64,000 bases of DNA from Cupriavidus taiwanensis LMG 19424 (GCF_000069785.1 NC_010530.1:1482001-1546000); one strand, 5' to 3'. Counted from the first letter of the stretch, positions 40,797-50,523 are shown. Translations and numbers: made by a program. Notes: generated by a model from the sequence alone, not told the origin.

Positions 40797-43187
40797 ATGG
40801 CACGCACCCATATCCTCGGCTTTCCCCGCATCGGCGAACGCCGTGAACTGAAATTCGCGCAAGAAGCGTTCTGGCGCGGCGAACGCACCGAGGCCGAACT
40901 GCGTACGGTGGCCGCGCAATTGCGCCGGCGCCACTGGCAGCTGCAGGCCGAGCGCGGCCTGGACACCGTCGCCACCGGCGACTTTGCCTGGTACGACCAG
41001 ATGCTGAGCCTGACCGCGCTGCTGGGCGCGCTGCCGCGCCGCTTCGGCTTCGATCCGGCGCAACTGACGCTGGCGCAGTATTTCGAACTGGCCCGCGGCA
41101 ACCGCGAGCAGCCGGCCATGGAAATGACCAAGTGGTTCGACACCAACTACCACTACCTGGTCCCGGAACTGGACGCCGACACCACCTTCGACGGCGGACC
41201 GCAATGGTTCTTCGAGGAAACCGATGAAGCGCTGGCCCTGGGGCTGCGCGCCCGTCCGGCGCTGATCGGCCCCGTCACCTACCTGTGGCTGTCCAAGAGC
41301 CATGTGCCGGGCTTCGACCGGCTCTCGCTGCTGCCGCGGCTGCTGCAGGCGTATCGCCGCATCCTGGGCCAGCTCCAGGCACGCGGCATCGAATGGGTGC
41401 AGATCGACGAGCCGGCGCTGTGCCTGGACCTGGAGCCGGCCTGGCTCGATGCCTTCGACACCGCCTATGCCGCGCTGCAGGAGGATGGCCCGACGGCGCG
41501 CCCGAAGCTGCTGCTGGCGACTTATTTCGACACCGCCGCCGACCATGCGCAGCGCGCCTGCGCGCTGCCGGTCGACGGTTTCCATATCGACCTGGTGCGC
41601 GCCCCCGCGCAACTGGCGGCATGGCAGGCCGCGCTGCCGGCGCATGCGGTGCTGTCGCTGGGCGTGATCGACGGCCGCAATATCTGGCGCACCGACCTGC
41701 GCCGCGTGCTGGACCTGCTGCGCCCGCTGCACGGCAAGCTGGGCGAACGCCTGTGGCTGGCGCCCTCATGTTCGCTGCTGCATGTACCGGTGTCGCTCGC
41801 GCAGGAGTCCCGGCTCGACGCCGAGCTGAAATCCTGGCTCGCCTTCGCCACCGAAAAGCTGGACGAACTGTCGGTGCTGGCCCGCGCGCTGAACCAGGGC
41901 GACGGGGCCGTCGCCGACGCCCTGTCCGCCTCGGATGCTGCCCAGGCGTCGCGCCGGGCCTCGCGGCGCGTGGTCAACCCGCGCGTGCAGCAGCGCCTGG
42001 CTGGCGTGAATGACGCGATGGCGAACCGCGCCAGCCCCTTCGCCGAGCGCATCGAGCACCAGCGCAAGGCGCTCGCGCTGCCGCTGTTGCCGACCACCAC
42101 GATCGGCTCGTTCCCGCAGACCGCCGCGATCCGCCAGACCCGGGCGGCGTTCAAGCGCGGCGAGATCGGCGCGCTGGAATACCTGGAGCGCATCCGCGCA
42201 GAGATCGCGCTGGCGGTGCGCAAGCAGGAAGCGCTGGGGCTGGACGTGCTGGTGCACGGCGAGGCCGAGCGCAACGACATGGTCGAATACTTCGGCGAAC
42301 AGCTGTGCGGCTATGGCTTCACCGAGAACGGCTGGGTGCAGAGCTACGGCTCGCGCTGCGTCAAGCCGCCGGTGATCTACGGCGACGTGTACCGCCCCGA
42401 ACCGATGACGGTCGACACGGCCCGCTACGCGCAGTCGCTGACCGAGCGGCCGATGAAGGGCATGCTGACCGGCCCCATCACCATGCTGCAGTGGTCCTTC
42501 GTGCGCGACGACCAGCCGCGCGCCACTACCGCGCGCCAGCTTGCGCTGGCCATTCGCGACGAGGTGTGCGACCTGGAGCAGGCCGGCATCCGCGTGATCC
42601 AGATCGACGAACCGGCACTGCGCGAAGGTCTGCCGCTGCGCCGCGCCGACTGGGACGCCTACCTGGACTGGGCCGTGACCGCGTTCCGCCTGTCGGCCAG
42701 CGGCGTGCGGGACCAGACCCAGATCCACACCCATATGTGCTATGCCGAATTCAACGACATCCTGCCCGCGATCGCGGCGATGGACGCGGACGTGATCACC
42801 ATCGAGACCTCGCGCTCGGCGATGGAACTGCTGGAGGGCTTTGGCGATTTCGAGTACCCCAACGAGATCGGGCCGGGCGTCTATGACATCCACTCGCCGC
42901 GCGTGCCGTCGGTGCAGGCGATGGAGCGGCTGCTCGAGCGCGCCTGCGAGGTAGTGCCGCCGCAAAGGCTGTGGGTCAATCCGGATTGCGGGCTGAAGAC
43001 GCGCGGCTGGGAGGAAACCGAAGCGGCACTGGCCAATATGGTCAGCGCGGCCCGCGCCTTGCGCCAGCGCCTGTCGGCGCCGGAAGTGGCAACGTGGAAG
43101 CGCGTCACGCGTACCGCCACGACCGGCGCCGCGCCGGTACCGCACGCGGCCGGCGCCTGCACCGCCTGCGCCACGCACGCGCATTGA
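40797..43187 (+). CDS. metE: Cobalamin-independent methionine synthase
   Basis: The 796-residue enzyme transfers a methyl group from 5-methyltetrahydropteroyltriglutamate to homocysteine. The N-terminal half begins [20 protein letters not shown]. The catalytic C-terminal barrel has [30 protein letters not shown], the zinc ligands HTHMC and a later Cys in [11 protein letters not shown]. About 30 extra residues at the C-terminus end in CTACATHAH, unusual for MetE. ATG at 40797 follows GGAG. A strong bidirectional terminator follows. Confidence 0.96.
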   Translation: MARTHILGFPRIGERRELKFAQEAFWRGERTEAELRTVAAQLRRRHWQLQAERGLDTVATGDFAWYDQMLSLTALLGALPRRFGFDPAQLTLAQYFELARGNREQPAMEMTKWFDTNYHYLVPELDADTTFDGGPQWFFEETDEALALGLRARPALIGPVTYLWLSKSHVPGFDRLSLLPRLLQAYRRILGQLQARGIEWVQIDEPALCLDLEPAWLDAFDTAYAALQEDGPTARPKLLLATYFDTAADHAQRACALPVDGFHIDLVRAPAQLAAWQAALPAHAVLSLGVIDGRNIWRTDLRRVLDLLRPLHGKLGERLWLAPSCSLLHVPVSLAQESRLDAELKSWLAFATEKLDELSVLARALNQGDGAVADALSASDAAQASRRASRRVVNPRVQQRLAGVNDAMANRASPFAERIEHQRKALALPLLPTTTIGSFPQTAAIRQTRAAFKRGEIGALEYLERIRAEIALAVRKQEALGLDVLVHGEAERNDMVEYFGEQLCGYGFTENGWVQSYGSRCVKPPVIYGDVYRPEPMTVDTARYAQSLTERPMKGMLTGPITMLQWSFVRDDQPRATTARQLALAIRDEVCDLEQAGIRVIQIDEPALREGLPLRRADWDAYLDWAVTAFRLSASGVRDQTQIHTHMCYAEFNDILPAIAAMDADVITIETSRSAMELLEGFGDFEYPNEIGPGVYDIHSPRVPSVQAMERLLERACEVVPPQRLWVNPDCGLKTRGWEETEAALANMVSAARALRQRLSAPEVATWKRVTRTATTGAAPVPHAAGACTACATHAH

Positions 43188-43223
43188 CAAGCCGCCTCAG
43201 GCAGCGCACCGCCACGTAAAAAA

Positions 43224-43266
43224 AAACAGGCCGCATGCCCCGACGGGCATGCGGCCTGTTTTCTTT
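43224..43266. terminator. Bidirectional intrinsic terminator between metE and DUF1254 gene
   Basis: The perfect 17-bp stem AAACAGGCCGCATGCCC/GGGCATGCGGCCTGTTT (43224-43240 and 43245-43261) has a 4-nt loop CGAC. It is flanked by A-run and T-run and serves both convergent genes. Confidence 0.92.
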
Positions 43267-43283
43267 TTACAGCGCCTTGCGCT

Positions 43284-44699
43284 TCAGTTGACCGGCATCA
43301 CCGGCGGCGGCATCCAGGTGCCGTCCAGCAGTGCCTGCTCCGGCCAGTACGCGCGCAGCATCATGTTCAGGCCATCGGGCGGCGCCGGCAGCCAGTTGGC
43401 GGCCCTGGCGCCGGCCGGGCGCTCATGCTGGATATAGATGTCCAGCGAGCCGTCGCGGTTGTAGCGCAGGCGGTCGCGGCTGCCGATGGCGTAGCGCTGG
43501 ATCGGGTTCGGGACGAAGGCCTGGCGCTCGTTGTACAGCGTCAGCGACCAGAACGCGCGCGCCGGGGGCAGCTGTTCCTTGTCGAAGTGCAGCACGTAAC
43601 GCGTCCCGCCCTGCAGCGGCTTGCCGTTGGCATCGGTGCGGGTGGAGGCGTAGATCGCATCCTCCGGCAGGTTTGCCCCGAGCCCCACCCATGCGGTGAC
43701 CGCGCGGCGGCCATAACTGGTGCCGTAGGTGCCCAGGTCGCGATGCATGACCCAGCCGTTGCCGGCGTCGGCGTTGCCCTTGCGCGCCGCCTGCTCGATG
43801 GCCGCCAGCGCCGCGGTGGCGCCCTCCTGCACGGCCCGCGCGGTGGACGGCTCCATCACCGTGGTCTTGAACGGCACGCCCGGTCGGATGCCCATGCGGC
43901 GCATCTTCTCTACCATGGCGCTGTCGGCCGGCGCCGGCGGATTGGCCGGCAGCAGTGCGGCAAAGCGCGTGAAGAACGCCTGCGCGTCCATGGCCGCCAC
44001 CTGCTCCACCGGGGCGCTGTCCGGATTCAGCGCGGACCGCGGCGCGGCCTTGTCCGGCACGCGGCGGCCGCCGCCCCAGGCCGACAGCGGCGTCAGCCGG
44101 TATTGGTCCTGCAGCCGGTGCACCGCCGGAAAGTCCTGCTTGCCGTTGGCCTGCGTGCGGCCGATCAGCCAGACCATCGACGTGGGCGAGCGGATCTCCT
44201 GCATGCCCTTCGGCAAGGTGCCGCGCCAGTCCGGGCCGGTGATGGCGAAATTGCCGCGGCGGGTGCCGGTGGTGCGCTTGCCCGGTGCGGCAAACACGTT
44301 GGTCCACGCGTCCATCAGCGGCATCAGGTAATAGCGCCCGCGGGTGTCGGGCACGGAGAGGATCACCGGCTCGCCCGACAGGTCCAGCCACGCCGACGAG
44401 TACAGCGTATCGGCATTGGGGCTCACCACTTCAGTAAAGGTGGCGTCCGGGAACGTGCGCTTGTGGCTGAAGGTGTTGGCCGGCGTGCGCTGCGTCATCA
44501 GCTCGCGCGTCACGTCCATCAGCACCATCGGATAGGCAAAGGTGAAGACCTCGGCTGACAAGGCCTTCATGGCCTGGTCGGACGGCGGCTGCTCGGCAGC
44601 GGCCGGGTTGCCGGCATAGTCGGGCCCGGTGGTGGCGCAGCCGGACAGCATGACGGCGAGCGTGACCGCGCCCGCCAATTGGCGAAAGATAGGCTTCAT
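43284..44699 (-). CDS. DUF1254/DUF1214 lipoprotein
   Basis: The protein has 471 residues with signal MKPIFRQLAGAVTLAVMLSGC (Cys21, lipobox). DUF1254 region: EVFTFAYPMVLMDVTRELMTQ and VVSPNADTLYSSAWLDLSGEPVILSVPD. DUF1214 region: FWSLTLYNERQAFVPNPIQRYAIGSRD near the C-terminus. The family is widespread with no established enzyme role. The start at 44699 begins the signal peptide. Confidence 0.88.
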   Translation of the reverse strand: MKPIFRQLAGAVTLAVMLSGCATTGPDYAGNPAAAEQPPSDQAMKALSAEVFTFAYPMVLMDVTRELMTQRTPANTFSHKRTFPDATFTEVVSPNADTLYSSAWLDLSGEPVILSVPDTRGRYYLMPLMDAWTNVFAAPGKRTTGTRRGNFAITGPDWRGTLPKGMQEIRSPTSMVWLIGRTQANGKQDFPAVHRLQDQYRLTPLSAWGGGRRVPDKAAPRSALNPDSAPVEQVAAMDAQAFFTRFAALLPANPPAPADSAMVEKMRRMGIRPGVPFKTTVMEPSTARAVQEGATAALAAIEQAARKGNADAGNGWVMHRDLGTYGTSYGRRAVTAWVGLGANLPEDAIYASTRTDANGKPLQGGTRYVLHFDKEQLPPARAFWSLTLYNERQAFVPNPIQRYAIGSRDRLRYNRDGSLDIYIQHERPAGARAANWLPAPPDGLNMMLRAYWPEQALLDGTWMPPPVMPVN

Positions 44700-44928
44700 G
44701 ACCCCGATTCCCAAAGTTCTTGCGTGTTCTCCGGGCATTTCGGCTATGACTGCCGGCATGTCGTCCCGGAGGCGCATCTGTCCGTCGCATCTTGTCCGTG
44801 CACTACAGGCCTGTCAATTCCTCGAATGCGGGGATCCGAGACCGGGCGCACCAACGGCATGACACGACGGCGAAGGGGTGCATGATAAGCCACGCCACCG
44901 GGCTACGGAAAGGCCCGGCCGCGGCGGA

Positions 44929-45708
44929 TCAGCGGGCCAGGAAATCGAGCACGACCTTGCTGAAGGCCTCTGCCTGCTCCAGGTTGGAGATATGCGCGGC
45001 TTCCAGCTCGACGTAGTGCGCGCCGGGGATCGTCTGCGCCAGGTACACGCCGTCGCGCGGGGGCGTGGGCAGGTCGCCCGAACCGGCAATGACGAGCGTG
45101 GGCGTGGCGATGCCGCCGATCGCCGCGCGCAGGTCGGCGTCGCGCACCGCCAGGCAGTTGGCGGCATAGCCCGCTGCCGGGCTGGCGCCGAGCATGGCGC
45201 GCAGCGACGCCACCAGCTCCGGATGCGCGGCAGCGAATGGCGGAGTGAGCCACCGGTCGACCACCGCCGTAGCGATCGCAGCCATGCCGTCGCGTTCCAC
45301 CGCCGCGGCGCGGCTGGTCCAGTTCTCGGGCGGGCCGATGTACGCCGCGGTATTGCACAGCACCAGCTTGTGCAGGCGCCGGGCATGGTTCAGCGCCAGC
45401 CACATGCCGGTGATGCCGCCCATCGACAGGCCGCAGAAGCTGGCCTGGCCGATGCCAAGATGGTCGAGCAGCCCGATCACGTCGCCGCCCAGTTGCGCCA
45501 TGCTGTAGGGGCCGGGCGGCACCGATGACTGGCCATGCCCGCGCGTGTCATAGCGCAGCACGCGGAAATGCTGGCTGAAGGCATCCACTTGCGGCGCCCA
45601 CATGTCCAGGTTGGTGCCGAGGGAATTGGACAGCACCAGCACCGGCAGGTGCTCGGCGCCATCGAGGCGGTAGTGCAGGCGAACGTCGGGAAGATCTGCG
45701 AAGGGCAT
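44929..45708 (-). CDS. pcaD: 3-oxoadipate enol-lactonase
   Basis: The 259-residue alpha/beta hydrolase matches the PcaD/CatD type: VLVLSNSLGTNLDMWAPQVDAFSQHFRVLRYDTRGHG, the nucleophile elbow CGLSMGGITG, Asp in IAGSGDLPTP and His in EAAHISNLEQ. It hydrolyses beta-ketoadipate enol-lactone. It follows catC, which makes that lactone from muconolactone, and the two share an operon with atoE and yciI. Confidence 0.9.
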   Translation of the reverse strand: MPFADLPDVRLHYRLDGAEHLPVLVLSNSLGTNLDMWAPQVDAFSQHFRVLRYDTRGHGQSSVPPGPYSMAQLGGDVIGLLDHLGIGQASFCGLSMGGITGMWLALNHARRLHKLVLCNTAAYIGPPENWTSRAAAVERDGMAAIATAVVDRWLTPPFAAAHPELVASLRAMLGASPAAGYAANCLAVRDADLRAAIGGIATPTLVIAGSGDLPTPPRDGVYLAQTIPGAHYVELEAAHISNLEQAEAFSKVVLDFLAR

Positions 45709-45757
45709 GGTGTCGGTCAGTCGGGAATCACGGGCGGTGTTGCGGAGCGCGGCCGGC

Positions 45758-46042
45758 TCAGTTCTGCGCGATGGCGGAGCCGTGCTGGGCCAGCGGCGTG
45801 ACCTTGATTTCCATGTACGGGTACAGCGGCAGCGCGGTCAGCAAGGTGTGCAGTGCATCGTTGTCGCTGACGTCAAAGATGCTGACGTTGGCATACTGGC
45901 CCACCACGCGCCACAGGTGGCGCCATTTGCCTTCGCGCTGCAGGCGCTGCGACATCGCCTTTTCATCGGCCTTGAGTTGCTCGACGAACTGCGGGTCGAG
46001 CGATGCGGGAATCCTGACGGTCATTTCGGCCATGAACAGCAT
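45758..46042 (-). CDS. catC: Muconolactone delta-isomerase
   Basis: The 94-residue protein has MLFMAEMTVRIPASLDPQFVEQLKADEKA, WRHLWRVVGQYANVSIFDVSDNDALHTLLTALPLYPYMEIKVTPLAQH, which matches the whole CatC family length and core motif. It isomerises muconolactone to beta-ketoadipate enol-lactone. Preceded by GGAGACC. It sits between yciI and pcaD. Confidence 0.92.
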   Translation of the reverse strand: MLFMAEMTVRIPASLDPQFVEQLKADEKAMSQRLQREGKWRHLWRVVGQYANVSIFDVSDNDALHTLLTALPLYPYMEIKVTPLAQHGSAIAQN

Positions 46043-46088
46043 GGGGTCTCCTGGTGTTGAGGGTGGGATGGGGCCTGCAGCGGCCGCC

Positions 46089-46385
46089 TCAGAGACGGCA
46101 GGTGCCGTCGAGATAAGCCTTGCGCCAGCGCACAATGCGCACCTCGGCGAACAGGCCCGCCGCGGCGAACGGGTCGGCGTCGATAAAACGCTGCGCCGCC
46201 TCGCGGCTGTCGACATCGACGATATAGACGCCGCCGCCGGCGTCGGAGCCGTCATCGTTGAGCTTGGCGCCGCAGGCCAGCAGCAGCGCCTTGTTGGCTT
46301 CCAGGTAATCCAGGTGGCTGGCGCGGGTGGCCTGGCGCACGTGCTGGTGATCGGGCTTGTCGAGGGTTTCGATCAGGTATGGCAT
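46089..46385 (-). CDS. YciI-family protein
   Basis: The 98-residue protein has MPYLIETLDKPDHQHVRQATRASHLDYLE and FIDADPFAAAGLFAEVRIVRWRKAYLDG, the YciI fold related to muconolactone isomerase and chloromuconolactone dehalogenase. Its conserved His in RASHLDYL and Asp in DADPF are present. In this operon it may act on a lactone intermediate. It lies 37 nt after the atoE gene. Confidence 0.9.
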   Translation of the reverse strand: MPYLIETLDKPDHQHVRQATRASHLDYLEANKALLLACGAKLNDDGSDAGGGVYIVDVDSREAAQRFIDADPFAAAGLFAEVRIVRWRKAYLDGTCRL

Positions 46386-46422
46386 GCGTTTCTCCTGCCA
46401 GCCTTGCGGCCGGGCGTCAAAG

Positions 46423-47763
46423 TCAGGCAATCTGCGCGCCCCACATCAGCATCGCAGCGATATAGATCAGGCCCACCCAGAACATCATGATCACGGTGTA
46501 GCCCATCACGTCCTTCAGGTTCAGCTTCGACAGCGCCAGCGCGGGCAGGATCCAGAACGGCTGCACCAGGTCGTTCCAGGCGTTGCCAAGCATCACCGAC
46601 ATCGACGTCTGGCTGACCGAGCTGTTGATGGCCTTTGCCGCATCCACCATGAACGGGCCCTGGATCACCCAGTGCCCGCCGCCGGACGGGGCGAAGAAGT
46701 TGATCACGAAGGAACTGACCAGGCCCCAGAACGGCAGCGTCTGCGGCGTGGCGATGTCGACGAACACGCGCGAGATGGTGTCCACCAGCCCCGAGCCGGC
46801 CATGATCGCCATGATGCCTGCATAGAACGGGTACTGCAGGATGATGCCCGAAATGGTCTTGATGCCTTCGTTGAGCTTGGCCACGTAGTTGACCGGCGTG
46901 CCGAGCAGCAGCACCCCCGCGAACAGGATCAGGAAGTTGATCAGGTTCAGGTCCAGCGAGCCGCCCTGGGTGAAGTAGATGACGGCATAGGCCATGCCGC
47001 ACAGTCCGATCGCCAGGCTCAGGATGCGGCTGTTGTTCAGGCGCCCGGCCAGCGTGTTGTCGCCGCCGATGCTGTGGGCCGAGGCAGCCTCGGCGCGCGC
47101 CGGTTCCTGGTCACGGCGGATCTCGACCACTTCGGCCGGATGGCGCGGATGCAGCCAGGCGTTGAGCAGCGGCAGCGTGACGATGACCGCCAGGCTGGTC
47201 AGCAGCATCGGCGTCGAGAAGATGGTCTCGGACAGCGGGATCACGCCCATCGCCTTTTCCATCGGGTGCCCCGGGGTCGAGATCAGCACCGGGATGCTGG
47301 CCGACAGCCCCAGCCCGTACAGCGTGAAACCGCTGTATGCCGAAGCGATGATCAGCGGGTAATGCACGCCGCGGACCTTCAGCGCCAGCTTCCTGGCGAT
47401 GATGCCGCCGATGACCAGCCCGAAGCCCCAGTTCAGGTAGCTGCCGATGCCGCCCACCAGCGTGGCGACGATGATCGCCGTGCGCGGCGTGTGCACGGCG
47501 CCGACGATGCGGTCGAGCATGCGGTCGGTCAGCGGCGCGGTGGCCAGCACGTAGCCCATCGCCAGGATCACCGCCATCTGCGTGGTGAAGGCCAGCAGGT
47601 TCCAGAAGCCCTTGCCCCAGCTGGCGATCACCGCGGGGGCCGCCTGCCCCTGCACCAGCACCGCCAGCGCCATCGTCAGCAATGTCAGGCCAATGGCAAA
47701 CACAAAGGGATCCGGCAGGTACCGGCGCATGAGTTCGGTAAAGAACCCGGCGATCTTGTTCAT
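46423..47763 (-). CDS. Short-chain fatty acid transporter, AtoE family
   Basis: The 446-residue inner-membrane transporter has about 11-12 hydrophobic segments. The family core FGLVIGGIIARKLALKV, LISTPGHPMEKAMGVIPLSETIF and FAPSGGGHWVIQGPFMVDAAK match AtoE. It could import the pathway substrate or a short-chain acid product. It is the first gene of the operon. A GAACT-type inverted repeat with a third half site lies about 40 bp upstream. Confidence 0.92.
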   Translation of the reverse strand: MNKIAGFFTELMRRYLPDPFVFAIGLTLLTMALAVLVQGQAAPAVIASWGKGFWNLLAFTTQMAVILAMGYVLATAPLTDRMLDRIVGAVHTPRTAIIVATLVGGIGSYLNWGFGLVIGGIIARKLALKVRGVHYPLIIASAYSGFTLYGLGLSASIPVLISTPGHPMEKAMGVIPLSETIFSTPMLLTSLAVIVTLPLLNAWLHPRHPAEVVEIRRDQEPARAEAASAHSIGGDNTLAGRLNNSRILSLAIGLCGMAYAVIYFTQGGSLDLNLINFLILFAGVLLLGTPVNYVAKLNEGIKTISGIILQYPFYAGIMAIMAGSGLVDTISRVFVDIATPQTLPFWGLVSSFVINFFAPSGGGHWVIQGPFMVDAAKAINSSVSQTSMSVMLGNAWNDLVQPFWILPALALSKLNLKDVMGYTVIMMFWVGLIYIAAMLMWGAQIA

Positions 47764-47800
47764 GACTTCCTTGTCTCCAGAATCGGCAAAGTTACGCCAT

Positions 47801-47827
47801 TAGAACTACAGTTCTATATGCGAACTT
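47801..47827 (-). promoter_or_regulatory. Possible IclR-type operator upstream of atoE operon
   Basis: The palindrome TAGAACTACAGTTCTA (47801-47816) is followed by a further GAACTT half site (47822-47827). Three half sites near a beta-ketoadipate operon resemble the PcaR/PcaU pattern of IclR regulators. No IclR gene is nearby, so the regulator is unknown. Confidence 0.45.
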
Positions 47828-47959
47828 AAAGCAGGCGCGTGGCTATGCTAAAGGCCGTTCGACCGGTAGGTCAAGGAAATGGGAAGCGGCGATTACCGCT
47901 ATTTATCGCAATAGTTAGACGACAGCGCGGCCGGTATTTGCGCAGGCGCGACAGCGCGC

Positions 47960-48337
47960 TCAGTACCGCATCTGGACATCGTCGACCTTGCCGGTGCGCG
48001 CGTTGTACAGGCAGACGTAGTGGAAGCCGATCGCCGACGAGCTGTCATCCGGCTCGAACACGCCTTCGCCATTGACCGATGTCTGCGCGTTGGGGCGCTG
48101 GTAGTACTGCTCGCGGTCGGCCATCAGCATGACGCTGCCGGGCTGCGGATAGCGGCGCTGGAGGGCTTCGGCCACAGCCGGCTCGCACGCGGCGGAGGCA
48201 GCCCGCGACATGGCCTGGGCGTCAACGGTGATGCGGGTGGCGGGCGGCGGCGACGGACGCGTTGCCCGCTGCGGCGGCGTCTCGCAGGCCGCCACCATGC
48301 ACGCAACCGCCAGGCACAGGTAAGAAGCTCGGATCAC
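47960..48337 (-). CDS. Hypothetical lipoprotein
   Basis: The 125-residue protein starts with GTG (48337-48335) behind AGGAGGTCC: MIRASYLCLAVACMVAAC, with lipobox Cys18. The mature part is Pro/Arg-rich, then conserved-looking SVMLMADREQYYQRPNAQTSVNGEGVF and GFHYVCLYNARTGKVDDVQMRY. No family was recognised. It stands alone. Confidence 0.8.
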   Translation of the reverse strand: MIRASYLCLAVACMVAACETPPQRATRPSPPPATRITVDAQAMSRAASAACEPAVAEALQRRYPQPGSVMLMADREQYYQRPNAQTSVNGEGVFEPDDSSSAIGFHYVCLYNARTGKVDDVQMRY

Positions 48338-48584
48338 GCGGACCTCCTCCGATTGGAACGCCGGTGGCGGCGCTCCGGAAAGTGAAGCGGAGCTGTCAGG
48401 TTACTGCCTGTGGCCGGAAAAGCCAAAGCCCGGCCGCCGCCGCCGGTCCGCTTCTTGTCACTGCGGCCGGGGCGCCGGGATTCCCCGGACTTTCGAATCC
48501 GCGAACGCGGCTAAACTAGCGCACGCGGCCGCGCCCCGCCCTGCCCCCGGCGCGCCGCGCGTACAAAACCACGATGCCGACACA

Positions 48585-50279
48585 ATGACAACCACAGAGA
48601 CAAGCGGCAGCCCCGCCACCCCCACGCCGCTGCTGCGCACGGCCGCCAGCCTGCTGGTGGTGCGCGACGCGCCCGCCGGCATGGAAGTGCTGCTGGTGCG
48701 CCGCGTCGAACGCGCCAACGACCGCAGCAGCGGCGCTTATGTTTTTCCCGGCGGCACTCTCGATGCGCAAGACCGTCACCTGCATGCGCATGCCCACGGC
48801 CTCGACGATGTACTCGCCAGCGAGCGCCTGGGTCTGCCAGCCAGCGGACTGGACTTCTACCTCGCCGCGGTGCGCGAATGCTTCGAAGAGGCCGGCCTGC
48901 TGTTCGCCTGCGACCATGAAGGGCGCCTGCGCTCGCCGCACGAGCTGGATGCAGCGCAGCAGGAGCTGCTGCGCCAGGCCGTGCAACGGGGCGGCCCCGG
49001 CCTGGCCCACGCCTGCGAGCAACTCGGCCTGCGCCTGGCGGCTGACCGCCTGGCCTATCACAGCTACTGGCTGACGCCGCCCGGCCTGCCCAAGCGGTTC
49101 GATACCCGCTTCTTTGTCGCGATCGCACCCGAAGGCCAGCTTGCCGTGCCCGACGGCACCGAGATCGTCGAGCACCGCTGGGTACGGCCCGCCGAGGCCG
49201 CCGACCCGGCCAGCGGCCTGCCGATGATGCATGTCACGCGCCGGACGCTGAGCTCGATTGCGCAGTTCGAGACTGCCGCGGCGTGCTTTGCGTATTTCTC
49301 GCAGCTGCGCGGCATCGCCTGCATCATGCCGCGGCTCGCCACCGGCGCCGCCGGCGTGCGCCCGGTGATGCCGAACGAGCCCTGCTACGCCGAGATCGGC
49401 CGCATCGATCCCGACGGCAAGGTGCACGGGCGCTACGAGCTTGCACCGGGCGTACCGGTGCAGTTGTCGGAACGGGTATGGCGCGTGACGGCCAGCAATG
49501 GCAGCGTGATGACCGGCCCGGGCACCAATACCTACCTGGTGGGCGGCGGCGCGCGCAACGAATGGGCCGTGATCGATCCGGGCCCGGACGATGGCGAGCA
49601 CGTGCGTGCCATCCTGGCGGCAGCGCCCGGCCCGATTCGCTGGATTCTCGCCACGCACACGCACCTGGACCATTCGCCCGCGGCCGTGGCGTTGCAGGCC
49701 GCCACCGGCGCCACCGTGCTGGGGCGTGCCGCGCCCGCCGGCCCATGGCAGGACGCCACCTTCGCGCCGCAGCGCGAACTGGCGCACGGCGAGCGCCTGG
49801 CCCTGGCTGAACACTGCACGCTGCGGGTCTGCCACACCCCCGGCCATGCCTCCAACCACCTCTGCTACCTGCTGGAAGAAGAAAAGACGCTCTTCACCGG
49901 CGACCACGTGATGCAGGGATCGACGGTCGTGATCGGCCCGCCCGATGGCGACATGCGCGCCTATCTCGACTCGCTCGCCGCGTTGCAGGAAGAAGACCTG
50001 GACTGGCTGGCACCGGGGCACGGCTTCCTGATCGCCCGGCCGCAGGACGCCATCCGCATCCTGGTGCGCCACCGCCTGCAGCGCGAGGCCAAGGTTGCCG
50101 GCGCGCTGCGCGAACTCGGCCCGGCCTCGCTCGAAGAACTGGTGCTGCGCGTCTATGACGATGTACCGTCGCGCATGCATCCGGTGGCGCAGCGCTCGCT
50201 GCTGGCGCACCTGCTCAAGCTGCGCGACGAAGGCAAGGCGCAGGAGGCGGAAGGCGCCTGGTCGGAAGCCGCGGGCTGA
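48585..50279 (+). CDS. NUDIX hydrolase fused to metallo-beta-lactamase fold hydrolase
   Basis: The 564-residue protein holds an N-terminal NUDIX domain (about 15-240) with box pieces FPGGTLDAQD and AAVRECFEEAGLLF separated by an insertion of about 30 residues, the NUDT19/RP2-type arrangement. A LACTB2-type MBL domain follows (about 290-510) with THTHLDHS, CHTPGHAS and FTGDHV metal motifs, plus a C-terminal winged-helix segment (SLEELVLRVYDDVPSRMHPVAQRSLLAHL). It possibly acts on a CoA or nucleotide-type ester; this is inference. The gene is not in an evident operon. Confidence 0.9.
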   Translation: MTTTETSGSPATPTPLLRTAASLLVVRDAPAGMEVLLVRRVERANDRSSGAYVFPGGTLDAQDRHLHAHAHGLDDVLASERLGLPASGLDFYLAAVRECFEEAGLLFACDHEGRLRSPHELDAAQQELLRQAVQRGGPGLAHACEQLGLRLAADRLAYHSYWLTPPGLPKRFDTRFFVAIAPEGQLAVPDGTEIVEHRWVRPAEAADPASGLPMMHVTRRTLSSIAQFETAAACFAYFSQLRGIACIMPRLATGAAGVRPVMPNEPCYAEIGRIDPDGKVHGRYELAPGVPVQLSERVWRVTASNGSVMTGPGTNTYLVGGGARNEWAVIDPGPDDGEHVRAILAAAPGPIRWILATHTHLDHSPAAVALQAATGATVLGRAAPAGPWQDATFAPQRELAHGERLALAEHCTLRVCHTPGHASNHLCYLLEEEKTLFTGDHVMQGSTVVIGPPDGDMRAYLDSLAALQEEDLDWLAPGHGFLIARPQDAIRILVRHRLQREAKVAGALRELGPASLEELVLRVYDDVPSRMHPVAQRSLLAHLLKLRDEGKAQEAEGAWSEAAG

Positions 50280-50359
50280 TGCCGGCAGCTCCTGTTGAAG
50301 TTTTTTCGGCGAGGGGCTTGCGCATATGAATAATTGCGATACAATAGCGCCTCTCGTGT

Positions 50360-50436
50360 GCGGCTGTAGCTCAGTTGGATAGAGTACTTGGCTACGAACC
50401 AAGGGGTCGTGGGTTCGAATCCTGCCAGCCGCGCCA
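50360..50436 (+). tRNA. tRNA-Arg (ACG)
   Basis: The 77-nt cloverleaf has acceptor GCGGCTG/CAGCCGC, D-arm TAGCTCAGTTGGATAGA, anticodon stem CTTGG/CCAAG with loop CTACGAA (anticodon ACG, read as inosine), T-arm GGGTTCGAATCC, and an encoded CCA end. An intrinsic terminator follows. Confidence 0.97.
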
Positions 50437-50450
50437 CCTATGCAGAAAGA

Positions 50451-50482
50451 AAAAGGGCTTCCGGAAACGGAAGCCCTTTTTC
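50451..50482 (+). terminator. Intrinsic terminator after tRNA-Arg
   Basis: The stem AAAAGGGCTTCCG/CGGAAGCCCTTTT has a GAAA tetraloop (50464-50467) and is followed by Ts. It is 15 bases beyond the tRNA end and could also serve the convergent outer-membrane-like gene. Confidence 0.9.
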
Positions 50483-50523
50483 CATTGCCGCGCGCCGTTC
50501 GCGCGCTGCTGCCCCCACCAACC

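Noticed and set aside
48516..50402. 628-codon ORF on the minus strand
   Set aside because: Antisense of the NUDIX-MBL gene, which has complete catalytic motifs and a sensible start.
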